Assembly: GCA_021464415.1 (NCBI GenBank)
Contig: CM038468.1
Location: forward strand, 42,905,001-42,969,000
Reading direction: 5' to 3'
Length of the DNA stretch: 64,000 nucleotides
From: Lonicera japonica
Lineage: Eukaryota > Streptophyta > Magnoliopsida > Dipsacales > Caprifoliaceae
Part shown: positions 35,755-47,262 of the stretch, in pieces
Layout of the letters: the number at the start of each line of letters is the position of its first letter
Position numbering within the stretch: position 1 is the stretch's first letter
The notes under the pieces: model-generated
What the model was told of the DNA's origin: nothing
Databases searched by the model: none
What the model saw: only the letters and a program-made list of their open reading frames with translations
Position numbers and translations under genes: made by a program

Positions 35755-36850
35755 TTTTTTTTCATATATATATATATCAATGGGCTTTTATATCATTTTG
35801 TTAATGGTTTTACCAAACAAGAGAGAGAGAGAGAGATATGTTGGTGAAGATAACTTTTGGTTTAATTTAATGTGGTGTTAGCGTAATTTTTATGTGCTAA
35901 AAGTGACCGAAATTCGTCAACTTTCTGCTTACTTGGTTCCCATTCTTTCCCTTTTCATTAAAGGAATTTTATATACCTTTTTGGTGAAATTTTCTTTACC
36001 AGTATTTCTTTAATGCAAAAATTTTGCTTAAAATAACAAATAATAGATAGGCTGAACAAATAAAAAACATATCATCAAAAGGACCATTGTATTATTAATT
36101 CCAACTTTCTTACAAATATCTTCTTTCATCTTAGGGAACAGGGGATTAAATATTAAAACGAAAAGTTGTAAACATGTCGAGTTTGTATTTGAAAAACTCA
36201 ATTTTATGGTCTGGAATTAGAATTGCAATTGAACCCTTGAATTTTAAATCCATTGTTTGGATGCAAAATGAATTTAGAATTATGCGTTATTCTAATTATG
36301 TGAATCTCAATTCTGAAAATTGAATTTCAGAAAATTCCAAAATTAATTAATACCACGTGAAATTCAAACCCAAATCCACATGCGAGACACAATTTTTTTT
36401 TCTCTCAGAGTGGAGAAGCCAAATAGACCATTAATTTTTAAAATAAATGTGTTTATTTATTTTATCAATATTTAATAATAAAATTAAACAAATTCAATAG
36501 GTAAAAAAAATAGCCTTTTCCCTACTTTAATTTATAATAAAAATTGTTCTTTGTTAAAATAATATAATATTAAATGAGAGTTCATACCTTATAAAATATG
36601 TTTCTTCCTGATTATTAAATTCTAACTCCCCGCCACTCGCTCACCATTTTTTTATTGCTCTCACACACAATTAATTATTTTTCATAATCTAGATCTCTGT
36701 CTCCCTCCTTACACATGGATTCTCTCTCTCTCACTCTTTTTCTATCACACAAACACATACATTTTTTTTTGCATTTTTGCGCAAACATCTTCTTCCATTT
36801 TTTATCCTGAGTGAGACTCAAACTCATAAATTTTTAGATTCAAATGAACA
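35755..36850. other. AT-rich intergenic DNA
   Basis: Contains a (GA)n run near 35820-35836 and CT-rich patches. No supported gene. Confidence 0.45.
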
Positions 36851-36851
36851 C

Positions 36852-37730
36852 CAGTGACGGAGTTAGGAATTGGTTAAGGGGGGGAAATTCAAAACACACA
36901 AAAATATATTTAAAATTATAAAATTTGAACGTCAATATTATAGCATTAATAATAATTCATACAATCCAAATAGTGAATACGAATAATTACGAGAAATTGC
37001 AATAATACAACGCAAACATAATACCATTAATAATATTATACAACTAATTAAGAAACACAACTTATATTATGCAAGTGATCAAGAAATAAAATTATACCTA
37101 ATACTAAAAATTAGATCTAAGAAAAGATTTACTTTGACAGTAAAAATACCATTGTTGAGCCATTTTGAGAGTAATTTTTAGTGAGACCTTACACTCGATT
37201 GTGAAAGCTTATTATAGATTCGTGTTCTGGACATCAAAATCATATATTTGTTTACTCAAAATGGTTATGAAGTGAATTAAAAATTATCACCCAAAGTGAG
37301 TAATATGAGATAGAAAAATTGGTAAATCTCACATGAGAACTTTATAAAAAAATTGATGGGTTTATAAGGGAACACCTCTTATGAATTTGTAAAGCATTCA
37401 AGAAAAAATAAGGTTCTCTTTCGCACCCGCAAGTGGATGCAAATCATGGTTCCACGACGAACCATGTGACTCTTGTGAAATGCTAGCCGAGCGAGGTCAT
37501 GTTTTGCACCCAGATTTATTTTTCAATTCAAATACCCTAAAATTAAATTTTAAGTTCCGCACATATATAGGTTTCCTGTATAAATAGTTTTGCCCCCTTA
37601 CACTTAGATACTTCTTTTGCACATAAGCCCTTGTAAATAAAAAAACAAGTGGGGCGCTTGCCGGACCCCCCCCCCCCCCCCCCCCCGGGGGGGGGCCCCT
37701 ACATGACTCCACCCCTTATTAACACTAAGC
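36852..37730. mobile_element. Possible DNA transposon with CAGTGRCGGAG-like end
   Basis: The left end CAGTGACGGAGTTAGGAATT continues to GGGGGGGAAAT. The right end GGGGGCCCCTACATGACTCC, then ACCCCTT, is its loose inverse. CAGTGGCGGAGCCAGG-type termini are widespread on plant DNA elements. The interior is AT-rich and non-coding. The class is not determined. Confidence 0.35.
37666..37699. repeat. C21-G9-C4 homopolymer block
   Basis: Twenty-one C, then nine G, then four C. It is self-complementary and hard to sequence, so exact length and even order are suspect. Confidence 0.9.
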
Positions 37731-37762
37731 TAATTCACTTGCCCTAACACATATATACATAT

Positions 37763-38440
37763 TGTTAAGAATATAGAAAGAGAGAATGATTACATTATTA
37801 AATTAATTGAATGAAGAGTACAAGATATACATTTGAGATAATAAAGAAAATATAAGAGATAATCCTAAATCAAACTATAAGATAATTAATATGCTAACAT
37901 TCTTTCTCAAACTCAAAATAGCAAGTGAGAGATATCTTGAGTTTGAAAAATAAATCATGAGGATAGAATGGCGCGTGGGTCGTGGAATGAGCACAAGGGC
38001 CAAAGCATGGTGGCTCAAGTGTGACGGATATACCAGAGCTAACTAGGGTGATGGGAGACGGGAGACGAGGCGTGCTTCCAAACACTTGATAAAAAAGTTA
38101 GAGACCGATAATGGGGCAGAAATACGAGACCGATAATGAAGGTCGAATTAGAAAGGTGCGCTTCTAAACACCTGATAGAGAAATAATGTTGAGAGTATGA
38201 GAGAGTGTTAATGCTCTGTCATGATGTGAGACGCACAAGAGTAGGCGGGCACGAGAGGTTCGAGGTGAGCCGACAAGGACAACTAGCTAGGATTTTTAAA
38301 GGGGGTGAGCCAACGATGATGGCTAGAGAAATTTTTTTTTTTTTTTGAAAAGGGCAAGTCGACGGGAACGGCTAGAGTTTTATAAAAAATATCAGATATA
38401 ATCTTAAATCAATTTACTAAAATATTAATATGCTAAAACT
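37763..38440 (-). mobile_element. TRIM-like short LTR retrotransposon remnant
   Basis: A 137-bp unit at 37763-37899 begins TGTTAAGAATATAG and ends ATGCTAACA, giving TG...CA LTR-like borders. Read on the minus strand it is preceded by a purine-rich GAGTTTGAGAAAGAA, as a polypurine tract precedes a 3' LTR. At about 38388-38437 a second, truncated copy appears (AGATATAATCTTAAATCAAT, then AATATTAATATGCTAA). The internal part is about 490 bp and non-coding. The small size fits a TRIM. Confidence 0.5.
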
Positions 38441-39720
38441 ATTAATTTATACACATGCTATATAGCGCACGCACTTCGAATTTTTGCGCCCTCAAATACA
38501 CACATTTTTCTTTGGTGCAATTTTTCATTCACTCACACGTTGACTTCTTCTCTTACTCGCACAAATACACGCATCTCAGGAGTCTTGCTCTCTCAAATGC
38601 ACACAATTTTCTTTCCCACAAACGCGCACACATTTTTTCCTCTCTCACCCTCAAATGCACACAATTCACATTTTCTTCTGTAGCTCTCACGTTTTTTTCT
38701 ATGTCACATCACACATCTCTCTCTCTTTCTTTCACTCACCCACTCACTCAGTTCCATATTTCAGGCGCCTCTTTTAGTGTTTTTTTTTTTGAAAAAAATT
38801 AGATTGTGTAGAATTCATTCGTATATTTGACGCGAATAACTAATTAAACAAGCAGGTAAGTATATCATTATCCAAATTAGTATTAATAGTATTTTTTTTT
38901 AAAAATAAGAATATAATATTATTAATAATATAGTTTGAATATTATAACCAGAATAAAATAATGCTTTCAACGAATTTACAAATGTCGAAAAGACATATAC
39001 CACATCAATCAAAAGTCTTACAATATAAAGAAAAACCTTGAAAAAGTAGGGATATCAAAGATAAATACCCATAAGGCATGCCTCAAATCATAAAAAGACT
39101 ACCAAAAGAAGCCTTCCGAAACAAATCTTCATTCACACTGAAATGCCATCGAACGAGTAAGCACAAATCTTCGAAACTTTGAGTTAGATCTCCACCCAAA
39201 GAAGTAGATATGCTCATCTCCACTCCGATCCATACTACTCGAGACAAACCTCCATATCCAATAAGGAGGACAAAAACTCCCATAAAAGGAGAGACAAAAA
39301 TCTCATAAATCTTAAAAAATGTCCAAAAACACCCAAATCTAAAGGTATTATTATATATAGTATAAAACTGTAAAATAAAATAAGTTTTTCCCCTTCCGCT
39401 CTCATGGGAGAAGAAGGGGAGAAGAGAAGGTAGAAAAAGAGAAATCACGAGCGACTAGAGTTTTTTAAGAGAGAAGGGGAGTTTGTTTGTGTTTTTTTTT
39501 TTTTTTTCAAAATCAAAAGGATGTACTTTCTTTCATTTCTAAAAGAAAGTGAAAATAGCTAACATGATCTTTTTTGTTGGTTTAATTTGCAAAGATAAAT
39601 TAACACTAGACACACAAATTTTCTAGAATCCACCTGTTAATTACTTACCTACTTAATAGTGCGGGTGGCAAAAATCAATTTTTTTTTTCCTGAGGTACCT
39701 TTGACGCTAATGTAGGCTAA
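38441..39720. other. Intergenic DNA upstream of the CCT gene
   Basis: A CT/CA-rich stretch near 38455-38800 (many CACACA and CTCTC words) and AT-rich DNA. No supported gene. Confidence 0.45.
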
Positions 39721-39736
39721 GGAAGTGGGTCCCTTT

Positions 39737-39975
39737 TTGACACGTAACGATGGTCAAAGTCCAACTTCTGCTGGATGTGACACGTGGAAAAGACCCACGT
39801 GGGACCCATTTGACACGTCAAAAAAGTAGCACGTTTGGAAAAAGGAGCTCCACTCCAGTTCCACGTACACAGGAATGCACGTTGGTCAAATAAGAGGCTT
39901 AGCGAGGCAATAGGGTTGACTTCTTGTATTTTAATGTTCGCAAATATTAAGGTACTAACCTTATATATAACTAAC
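39737..39975 (+). promoter_or_regulatory. Promoter of the CCT gene with seven ACGT boxes and a TATA box
   Basis: ACGT cores sit at 39742, 39782, 39797, 39815, 39831, 39863 and 39879, within about 140 bp. Two are full CACGTG G-boxes (39781-39786 and 39796-39801), and GACACGTGG and GACACGTCA are ABRE-like. GGTCAAAG and GGTCAAAT W-box-like words flank the cluster. ACCTTATATATAACT at about 39958-39972 is a good TATA box about 240 bp before the start codon. Such clusters are bound by bZIP/bHLH factors in ABA, light or sugar signalling. Actual regulation is inferred. Confidence 0.6.
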
Positions 39976-40025
39976 TTTCTCCCTCCCTTCACCAAAAAAC
40001 CTTAATTTTATTTTCTCTCTCTTGA

Positions 40026-40151
40026 ATGAACGAAAGAATAATTAAGAATACAGAAAGCAAAGCAATTGATTTTTGGTGTTCGTTGTTTCTTCTATTTGAG
40101 ACGAAGGCATTGAGAAGTGTCCTTTTTCTTTTAGTATGTGTAAATATTTAG
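40026..40151 (+). CDS. Upstream ORF (41 codons) in the CCT leader
   Basis: ATG at 40026 to TAG at 40149-40151, between the TATA box and the main start at 40212. If the leader is unspliced here, ribosomes meet this frame first. The peptide is not recognised. It may reduce translation of the main frame. Confidence 0.35.
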   Translation: MNERIIKNTESKAIDFWCSLFLLFETKALRSVLFLLVCVNI

Positions 40152-40211
40152 AAGAATTAAGAGTTTAATTGAAGATAATTATTGTGAAGTGATTAATTTT
40201 GTTGAAGAAAA

Positions 40212-43200
40212 ATGTTGCAAGACATGGTGCATCCTCCGGAGCAGCGACTTTCGGTATTGTTCTCTCTCCTCCTCTTCATGTTTTCATGAATGTTCGCGCA
40301 CATATATATATAGACACATAAAAATGTGTGTGTTTATTCATGCATATTGCTTACCACATAAAAAAGTGTGAGAAATCCATATACATGCATACATGTATTG
40401 GTATGTTCTAGAGATTGGTTGTATATATATCAACCTCATAAACTCGTATTTTTAGCTATGCAGTTTGATTACTAATGCATTTGGAATGGTATTTGCGATG
40501 AAAATTCGATAAGTGAATTTGAAAACCGGACTTTATAGATACATATATGAGTGTGCGCCCTTACGTGCGTGTGTGAGAAGGTGTTAGTTATTGTTCACAT
40601 CGGTTTTAGAGCTGGATCATATATAGATGCATATATGCTGTAGATCCTCCCTTATATATTTCCAAAATTTGGAGTTTGAACACAAATTTCCATTTCCAGA
40701 ATCTTGTTTTCAAAAGTGTGCTTTCATGTTATTAAAGGCAAGGGGCAGGGGCTTTTCTAAATATAAAATTGGAATGTCATGTTAATTTTCTATGAGAGTG
40801 ATTGGTTGTCCTTAAAAAAATGATCTCAAACTTAAATTTTATCAAACACAACTAGTTCAAATAATTATTCATCTAATTCATCAAACGTAATTATTATTAT
40901 TATTATTTTATTTTTTTGTCTTAAGAAAATAGATACAACCACTGCATTTTAACTTGACAGCTTTCTAAGACAATTAACTCAGATTTTTTCTTTCTTTTTT
41001 CTTTTCAGAAAACATATACAAATTTTTGTATCTTTTAAACGCGTAATGTTTAAGTTTTGGAATCTTATTTCTTTATCAATGTTAATTTAGATTGGTGAAG
41101 AACATAATGGTAGCACTTCAAATGTGTAGGACAATATAAAGGTTTTTTAGTGCTAAGAAAGTTCCCAATGTTTGTCTAAAAATGGTTGTCTATATATATA
41201 TATATATAAGATTTAATATATATTTATATTCCATTGATAATCATCTAGCTTCTTTCTTTTTGCTAAAGCCATTAATTGGGTTTTGTTTCTATTTTAGTAT
41301 CTTAGTTCCAACAACTGATCACATGGGGGCATACACTTCCTTTTTACAATTCTGTGAAAATATCAATCACCAAGAAGATCCTCCTTGGGAGAGCCCTTGT
41401 TTTTTCATCAAATATAGATGTTCTATAAAAATGATTTAGATTATTGCATTTTTCATCTTTGGTGGTGTTTAATTGTATAGCTAATTTTACGTGGAATCAA
41501 TTTTTCCGGTATAACTTGTTTTAGCTATATGTTCTCATTTTCCATATAATTCAAAAAGTCACTTAATCGTTCTCCTCTCTCACAATTTATACATAATACA
41601 GACCAACAATAATTTTTGAAAACCGCAGTAATTTTCTGTAAGCACGAATAATGTTTTGTAAGACTAAGTAGTGTTGTAGGTACGGTAATTCCTATGCGTA
41701 TAATACAAAAATGCAAAACCATTTGTATATATACATATATAATACTTAGCACTCTATATATATACATATGACATATCTATTAGAGAGAGAAACAGGGGGG
41801 GGGAGGAGAAATTCACCATGGCAAGTGTAGTACCACACATGAAAAACATAGAGAGATTTAGTAAACAAAAGGTCATATATATCTAGCCTTATTTAAATTA
41901 CTAAGTGATCATTAATATGCACTCAAATGCTAATGTCCTCTTCTTCTTTTTTTTCTCTAATTTGCAGGAAGAATTCTCAAGCCCACTTAGTACCCAATTT
42001 CTAGAATTTTGTGACTCTGATTTATTCCCTCAAACCCTACAAAACTCTGAAGTTGCCTCTACTTCTAACTGTAACCATGAGGATCAATACTCTAATTCCT
42101 ACACCACAAACCTCTCCTTCACTACCACCACCACCCCAACCACCGCTGCCTCCTCTGCCGCCAACTTATCCCTATTTTTTGACTCGTCTGAAGAGACCGA
42201 TAACGACATTTCAGCCTCTATAGACTTCACCTCTTCTCCCCCTTTCTCTATCTACGAATTCTTTAGTAATCAACAGTTTGATTTGTCTTTACTACAAGAT
42301 CAAATCCAACCACCACCACCGGATCATGACGGGACCCAACTAAGGGCACCGTCACTGTATCCTGGTAGTGATGGTATGGGCCCACCACATTTGATGGCCC
42401 CACCTCTGACTACCCTTTGTGAGGATCAAGTATGCTTGTCTTCAATGCCTTTGTACATGAGATTGAACCCTTCTTCACCTTCTTCCGGTTCTGTTCTTGA
42501 TCCTAATAATACACTCAATTCTTACAATTTCAATGGTGGGTTAGATTCACAAAATTCTGGGATTTTCCCTATGGGTCTGCTTCAACCTCAAGAGTTGGAG
42601 TTTCAGGGTGATAATGGTGGATTCTTCAATCAAGACCCTCTTAGAGGGAGTAATTATAACTCCAGTGAAATTCAGGTATATATATACATATATTTTATGT
42701 GATAAAAATTAAGGGTGTAGTTTCTAAAATCAATATATCAAATTTGAAGATAAACAAAATGGTTTAATTGTTAATAAAAATATATATTAGTTTTTTTGAA
42801 GTGGGAATCTTGTACTATTAATTTTGGACTGGGAAAGTATAAAATTTCATAATTCATGTGAGCAGTTTGACGCTAAAACTCAAACTTTACAGGTCAAACT
42901 ATATCAAATTTTGCATTTTAAAAATGCTACAAAATTCATGCCAAACTAGCATCAATTCTGTTAACTTTTTTTCTAATTTTTCTTTTATTGGTGTGAATAT
43001 TTGCTTTAATTTGTTTGATTCTTAAAAAAGGTGCTAATTAAGTATTATTTTTTATTTTATTGGAAAAGGCACTAAGTAATGAGAGCCAACGTATGGTGAA
43101 TGGGGGAAGTTCAACTACTCCTCCATTGGCATCAGAGATAACAAGCTTGGAAGAATCATCTTTCAAGGTCTCCAAACTCTCTGCTGAAGAAAGGAAAGAG

Positions 43201-44142
43201 AGAATCCATAGATACATGAAGAAAAGAAATCAGAGGAATTTCAGCAAGAAAATTAAGGTGCTCAACTCACTCTTAATTAATTCTCTCTTTATATTTATAT
43301 ATGTATGGGGAAAATGGTAAGGTTATTGAATTTTTGTATAATTATTTTTTTATATAAACTGATGTGTCACTTGCTCAAATAAATTTTACTCTCTTAAAAG
43401 CCACTGCTCAAATAAACTAGTAGGGCCACATATTTAATGTGTCCTCTGCTTCTTCTTTTTTCATCCGATTTGTGTCATAACTGTTTGTGTAATGATCACA
43501 ATTAATTCCCCTACTTATGGTTTGGGAATATATATATAGAGTAACTTACATTGATACAAAAACATAATATATGCAGTATGCATGCCGGAAAACATTAGCA
43601 GACAGCCGGCCTCGAGTAAGAGGGAGGTTTGCAAAGAACGATGAATTCGGAGAGACCACTACTACTAGAACCACTTGCAGCAATCACGAGGAGGACACCG
43701 ATGAAGATGCTAGATCTAATCATGTATGTTCCTAATTCAATTATGTTCTCTTAGGACCCGTTTGATTCGAGCTTAAATATTTTCAGTCAAAACTAATTGC
43801 GAAAAATATTTCACCACAAACACGACGTAACCTTATATGCATTAAATGACAAATTGAATTGAGACCTTAGCTCAAATTTGTTTATTTTATTTTATAATAT
43901 AATATGCTTCCGTTTTTGGCCGGTCTAATCTAATTTATGGATAAATGAAATCTTCTGTAAGATAAATTTTCTTTGTAGTTCCTTGTTTATGATGCGGAAG
44001 TATATATAATTATGTGTTTTTATATCCTCAGCAGGTGGCTGTGAAGGAAGAACAAGAAATGGTTGATTCTTCAGATATATTTGCTCATATAAGTGGTCTG
44101 AATTCCTTCAGATGCAACTTCCCCATTCAATCTTGGATTTGA
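40212..44142 (+). CDS. CCT-motif transcriptional regulator (ASML2-like CMF family), 5 exons
   Basis: Exons 40212-40253, 41968-42675, 43069-43257, 43577-43723 and 44035-44142 (or 44032-44142), every junction in phase 0, giving 397 or 398 residues. Exon 1 reads MLQDMVHPPEQRLS. Exon 2 is acidic, Ser/Thr- and Asn-rich, fitting an activation region. The CCT motif spans about residues 290-333, split by intron 3: EERKERIHRYMKKRNQRNFS then KKIK | YACRKTLADSRPRVRGRFAK. There is no B-box zinc finger, so this is a CCT-only (CMF) protein rather than CONSTANS itself. It resembles the ASML2 group, where the CCT motif serves nuclear import and NF-Y/DNA contacts. Intron 4 ends CAGCAG, a tandem acceptor. The 1.7-kb first intron follows a 14-codon exon. 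Regulation by ACGT-binding factors is suggested by the promoter. Confidence 0.88.
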
Positions 44143-45300
44143 AGAGCTTCATAATTCCATCAATTATACGACACATTTTTGCAAGACGCAGGAAATTTAT
44201 ACTACAAGGGCGGAGTCAAAGTATAGTAAAGCAGATGATTCCCGTCTATTCCCGAAAAAAAAAAGATGCATAATTAGTTATACATTAATGAAAAAATTAA
44301 CTTATGTCAACCTATTTCACCCCTCTCGTCTGTCGTCTGCCCTTGTATATTTATATATATATATATACATCAAAGATATAATTAGAGGACATGGAATAAT
44401 TGGGTTAGATTTTTTTCTTTTTCTTTTTTTCTCCACTATTTGATGATTTGAGTCATAGTTAACTACATATGTAGTATTTAGTAGTAAGATCACAATATAA
44501 TTTTTGTACATAATGCTTTAATGTATACGTATTGTAACAAATCTCTGGCCAGAGAGGCAGAGGTTCAACAAATCAAGATGTACTTAATTTGTTGTTAAGA
44601 TTATGATTTATGAGATTAGCTATGATATTAATCTTAAGATTATATCTTTCAAACATAATGTACAATTATTAACGTACTAATCATTTGACAGTGAAAAAAT
44701 TACTGCTCCATGTAAGATGTAACACATGTGACAATATGTATTTTAAGCGGACTAGTCCGTTTCTAAATTGTAAGAATTCGATTCTTGCTGGAAGCACTTG
44801 TGACTAAGGACAGCCAATTTTTCAAGCAGGTATTAGACTCATCCTAATATAAACCTAAAATCATATGCCTTGTGGCAAAGACCAAAAAAGCATTACCTCA
44901 CTTTTACTAAAATCTTTTATAGGTGATTACTGACCTCAAAATTCAATCGCTTGTTTTCTAAATTTTCTATTATAGTTGCTTAAGCAATAAAGGTGTGAGA
45001 ATGAATTTCAAACCAAGGAAAAATTATAATTCCGTATACAAGTCTTTTGTTCTCAATTTAATAATTAACATGATACAGAAAATAAACATTTATTTTTGAA
45101 ATTGACAAACAACATTAAAAAAGCATACTTTTATTTAAGAACAATACAAAATGATTATGTAAGATATATATCTTTACAAACTTTTTTCTCCTGGTAGGGT
45201 CTAGTCCTTATTTTCTTTTCCCCACTTTAATATTTTAACGGGTTCTTTTATATTATAATCACATACCTAAGATTTAATTTTTGGGGGATGTTTTAGATCC
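44143..45300. other. 3' flank of the CCT gene
   Basis: Presumed 3' untranslated region, a short (TA)n run near 44350-44366 and AT-rich spacer. No further gene. Confidence 0.45.
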
Positions 45301-47262
45301 AAATTTCTAAGTTTGAAATTTTTTAGGATGCAATCTTTAAAGATATTCTTTTTCGGTATCTACTTCTAGCAAAGACTCAGATTCAAAAATATTGTGCGGC
45401 TCTATAGATTCAAATTTTCTCAGCGCCAAATTCAAATTTTCTATGCGGCTGGTACTAATTTTGCATAAAATATTGTTACATGTGCAAGAGATATCAAAAA
45501 ATAGTACACGGACCATGTTATTTAAAAAAAAAACATTTTTACAAGGATCCCTTCCTTCGAAAAGAAAAATTATGAACTGCATTCTAGGAAATTTAAACTC
45601 AAGGATTTGATCCTAATTTTTTTTTTTTTTACTAAGATGTTTTATTTCCATCATTGAAAATATTTCCAGCTAAATAACATATTACTTGACTACATTGTAG
45701 ATATATAAAATAGATAATCTCCTTCATTAAAATAAATAGATTATAGTATTATAAATTTTTATTTTTTTTTTCTAATAATATTTTGCTCAAATATCATATG
45801 ATGATATATGAGTAGCAATGGCGACTCTAATTTCACCCATCACCTATAACATCAGTCAATTTAGTGGGCCATTCTTAAGCGGGCCAAAAAGAAAAACAGA
45901 ACCATATATAGGCCCACCAAATTCTCAACGATTGGGAGGAATGGTTGGCCCAACATATAAATGGAAATTTGAAATCAAATGTTTCTTTTTTTTCCTTTTT
46001 CTTTTTTTTAATACAAGGCGATACGGATACGTCTTAGTGAGTTCGGTTTGGAGAGGAGAGGGAAAATGATGAAAATTATTTGAGGTAAAATATAAAGTTG
46101 CTTCACACATATAATTAGGGGTGTGCACGGTTCGGTTAACCGAACCGTGCTGATTAACCGGCAACCGAACCGACCAAGTCGGTTTTTCAAAATTAGCAAC
46201 CGAAGCAGAACCGAAAAAGGAAGAAACCGGTCGGTTTCGGGCAAGGTCGGTTGTGTCGGTTTCGGTTCGGTTTCGGTTTTAGCGTAAGAGGATTTTTTAT
46301 GAAGAATTTTATTTTCAAAACCCATTTAACTTGTTATGGAAATCTTACTTTCATAAATCACAACATAATATGTAATAGAGATGAAGATTTTTAATTTCAA
46401 AACTCATTTAACTCAAGAAAAAAAATAGGACATAAAAAAAAGGGGTGGTATGTAAATAAAAACCTAAGGTCTTTTCATGTAATTTATATATCTCGGTTCG
46501 TTCGGTTTTGGGACGGTATTCTTGACCGAGAACCGCCAACCGAACCGATGGCAGTCGGTTCTTTAAGCAACAAACCGAAAATGAACCGCAAGTTAACAAA
46601 ACCGTCGGTTTCGGTCCGGTTCGGGTCGGTTCGGGCCGGTTTTTCGGTTTTTCGGTTATTTTGCACACCCCTACATATAATACCCGGAAAAATGAAACTA
46701 AATTGTGCTATCACCATGAAACTCCTTTTTTTTTTCTAATGGTAAGAGTCTTAGAATCAGTTATTGCTCACCTTGACTAATCCATCACCTTAAACTTAGA
46801 ATACTTTGTTTTTTTCGAGATCTGAGTAAACGTATAATACGATGAAAATGGAATATGTAAAGAAAGAAAGCGATATGCAAACTCTTTAAAAATTCATTTG
46901 TTTCAATACTTTTTTATATGAAAAGCGATAGAAATGCTAAACCCCCCCCCCCCAAAAAAAAAAATATCTTCAAAAGCACAATCTTTTTTCTTTTTTGTTT
47001 TTATGCATCAAAATCACAGTCTAAAAGCATATGTCCCTACATTTCTATTACGTTTACAACTTTCTCTCTCTCTTATTTCAGTACAAATGTATGATTCTAA
47101 TATTTTTAACCTTTGGGATATTTTTCATAATGAATAGCAATTTTTAAGGGTGGCGCTAATTACACGTATCAAAACACTTAACATTAGCTCGACTCTATTG
47201 TACCGAGGCAATGTGCACGTACTTGGTATTAGTTCACTGATTAAATGAGAACTAGTTTTACC
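45301..47262. repeat. Tandem segmental duplication, unit 1 (carries a hAT insertion)
   Basis: Aligns by eye with the next unit over its whole length apart from the 558-bp hAT insert. Shared stretches include TGTTACATGTGCAAGAGA, TCAGTCAATTTAGTGGGCCA, AAAGAAAGCGATATGCAAAC and CCCTACATTTCTATTACGTT. The left border (about 45301-45410) is uncertain. The right border follows GTTTTACC at 47262. No protein is encoded. The source of the unit is unknown. Confidence 0.8.
46116..46673. mobile_element. hAT-type MITE, 558 bp, 8-bp target duplication
   Basis: Starts TAGGGGTGTGCA and ends TGCACACCCCTA, a 12-bp perfect inverted repeat. CATATAAT flanks both sides (46108-46115 and 46674-46681). The inside is packed with CGGTTCGGTT, AACCGAACCG and GTCGGTTTCGG words in both orientations, which give rise to misleading open frames. 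The paralogous unit at 47263-48542 lacks it. Confidence 0.9.

Noticed and set aside
37497..37712. Gly-rich minus-strand frame
   Set aside because: The glycine run is the translated C homopolymer.
41905..41967. ATG at 41905 as the start of the CCT protein
   Set aside because: The stretch is an intron end: a poly-T run and TTTGCAG lead into exon 2 at 41968. The 14-codon exon at 40212-40253 joins in frame and has a family-like MLQD start.
43742..43800. TTAGGACCCGTTTGATTCGA as a MITE end in CCT intron 4
   Set aside because: Only one end is visible and no inverted partner was found before exon 5.
45925..46739. Arg/Pro/Thr-rich frames around 46 kb
   Set aside because: They come from the CGGTTCGGTT repeats of the hAT element and have no homology to a known protein.
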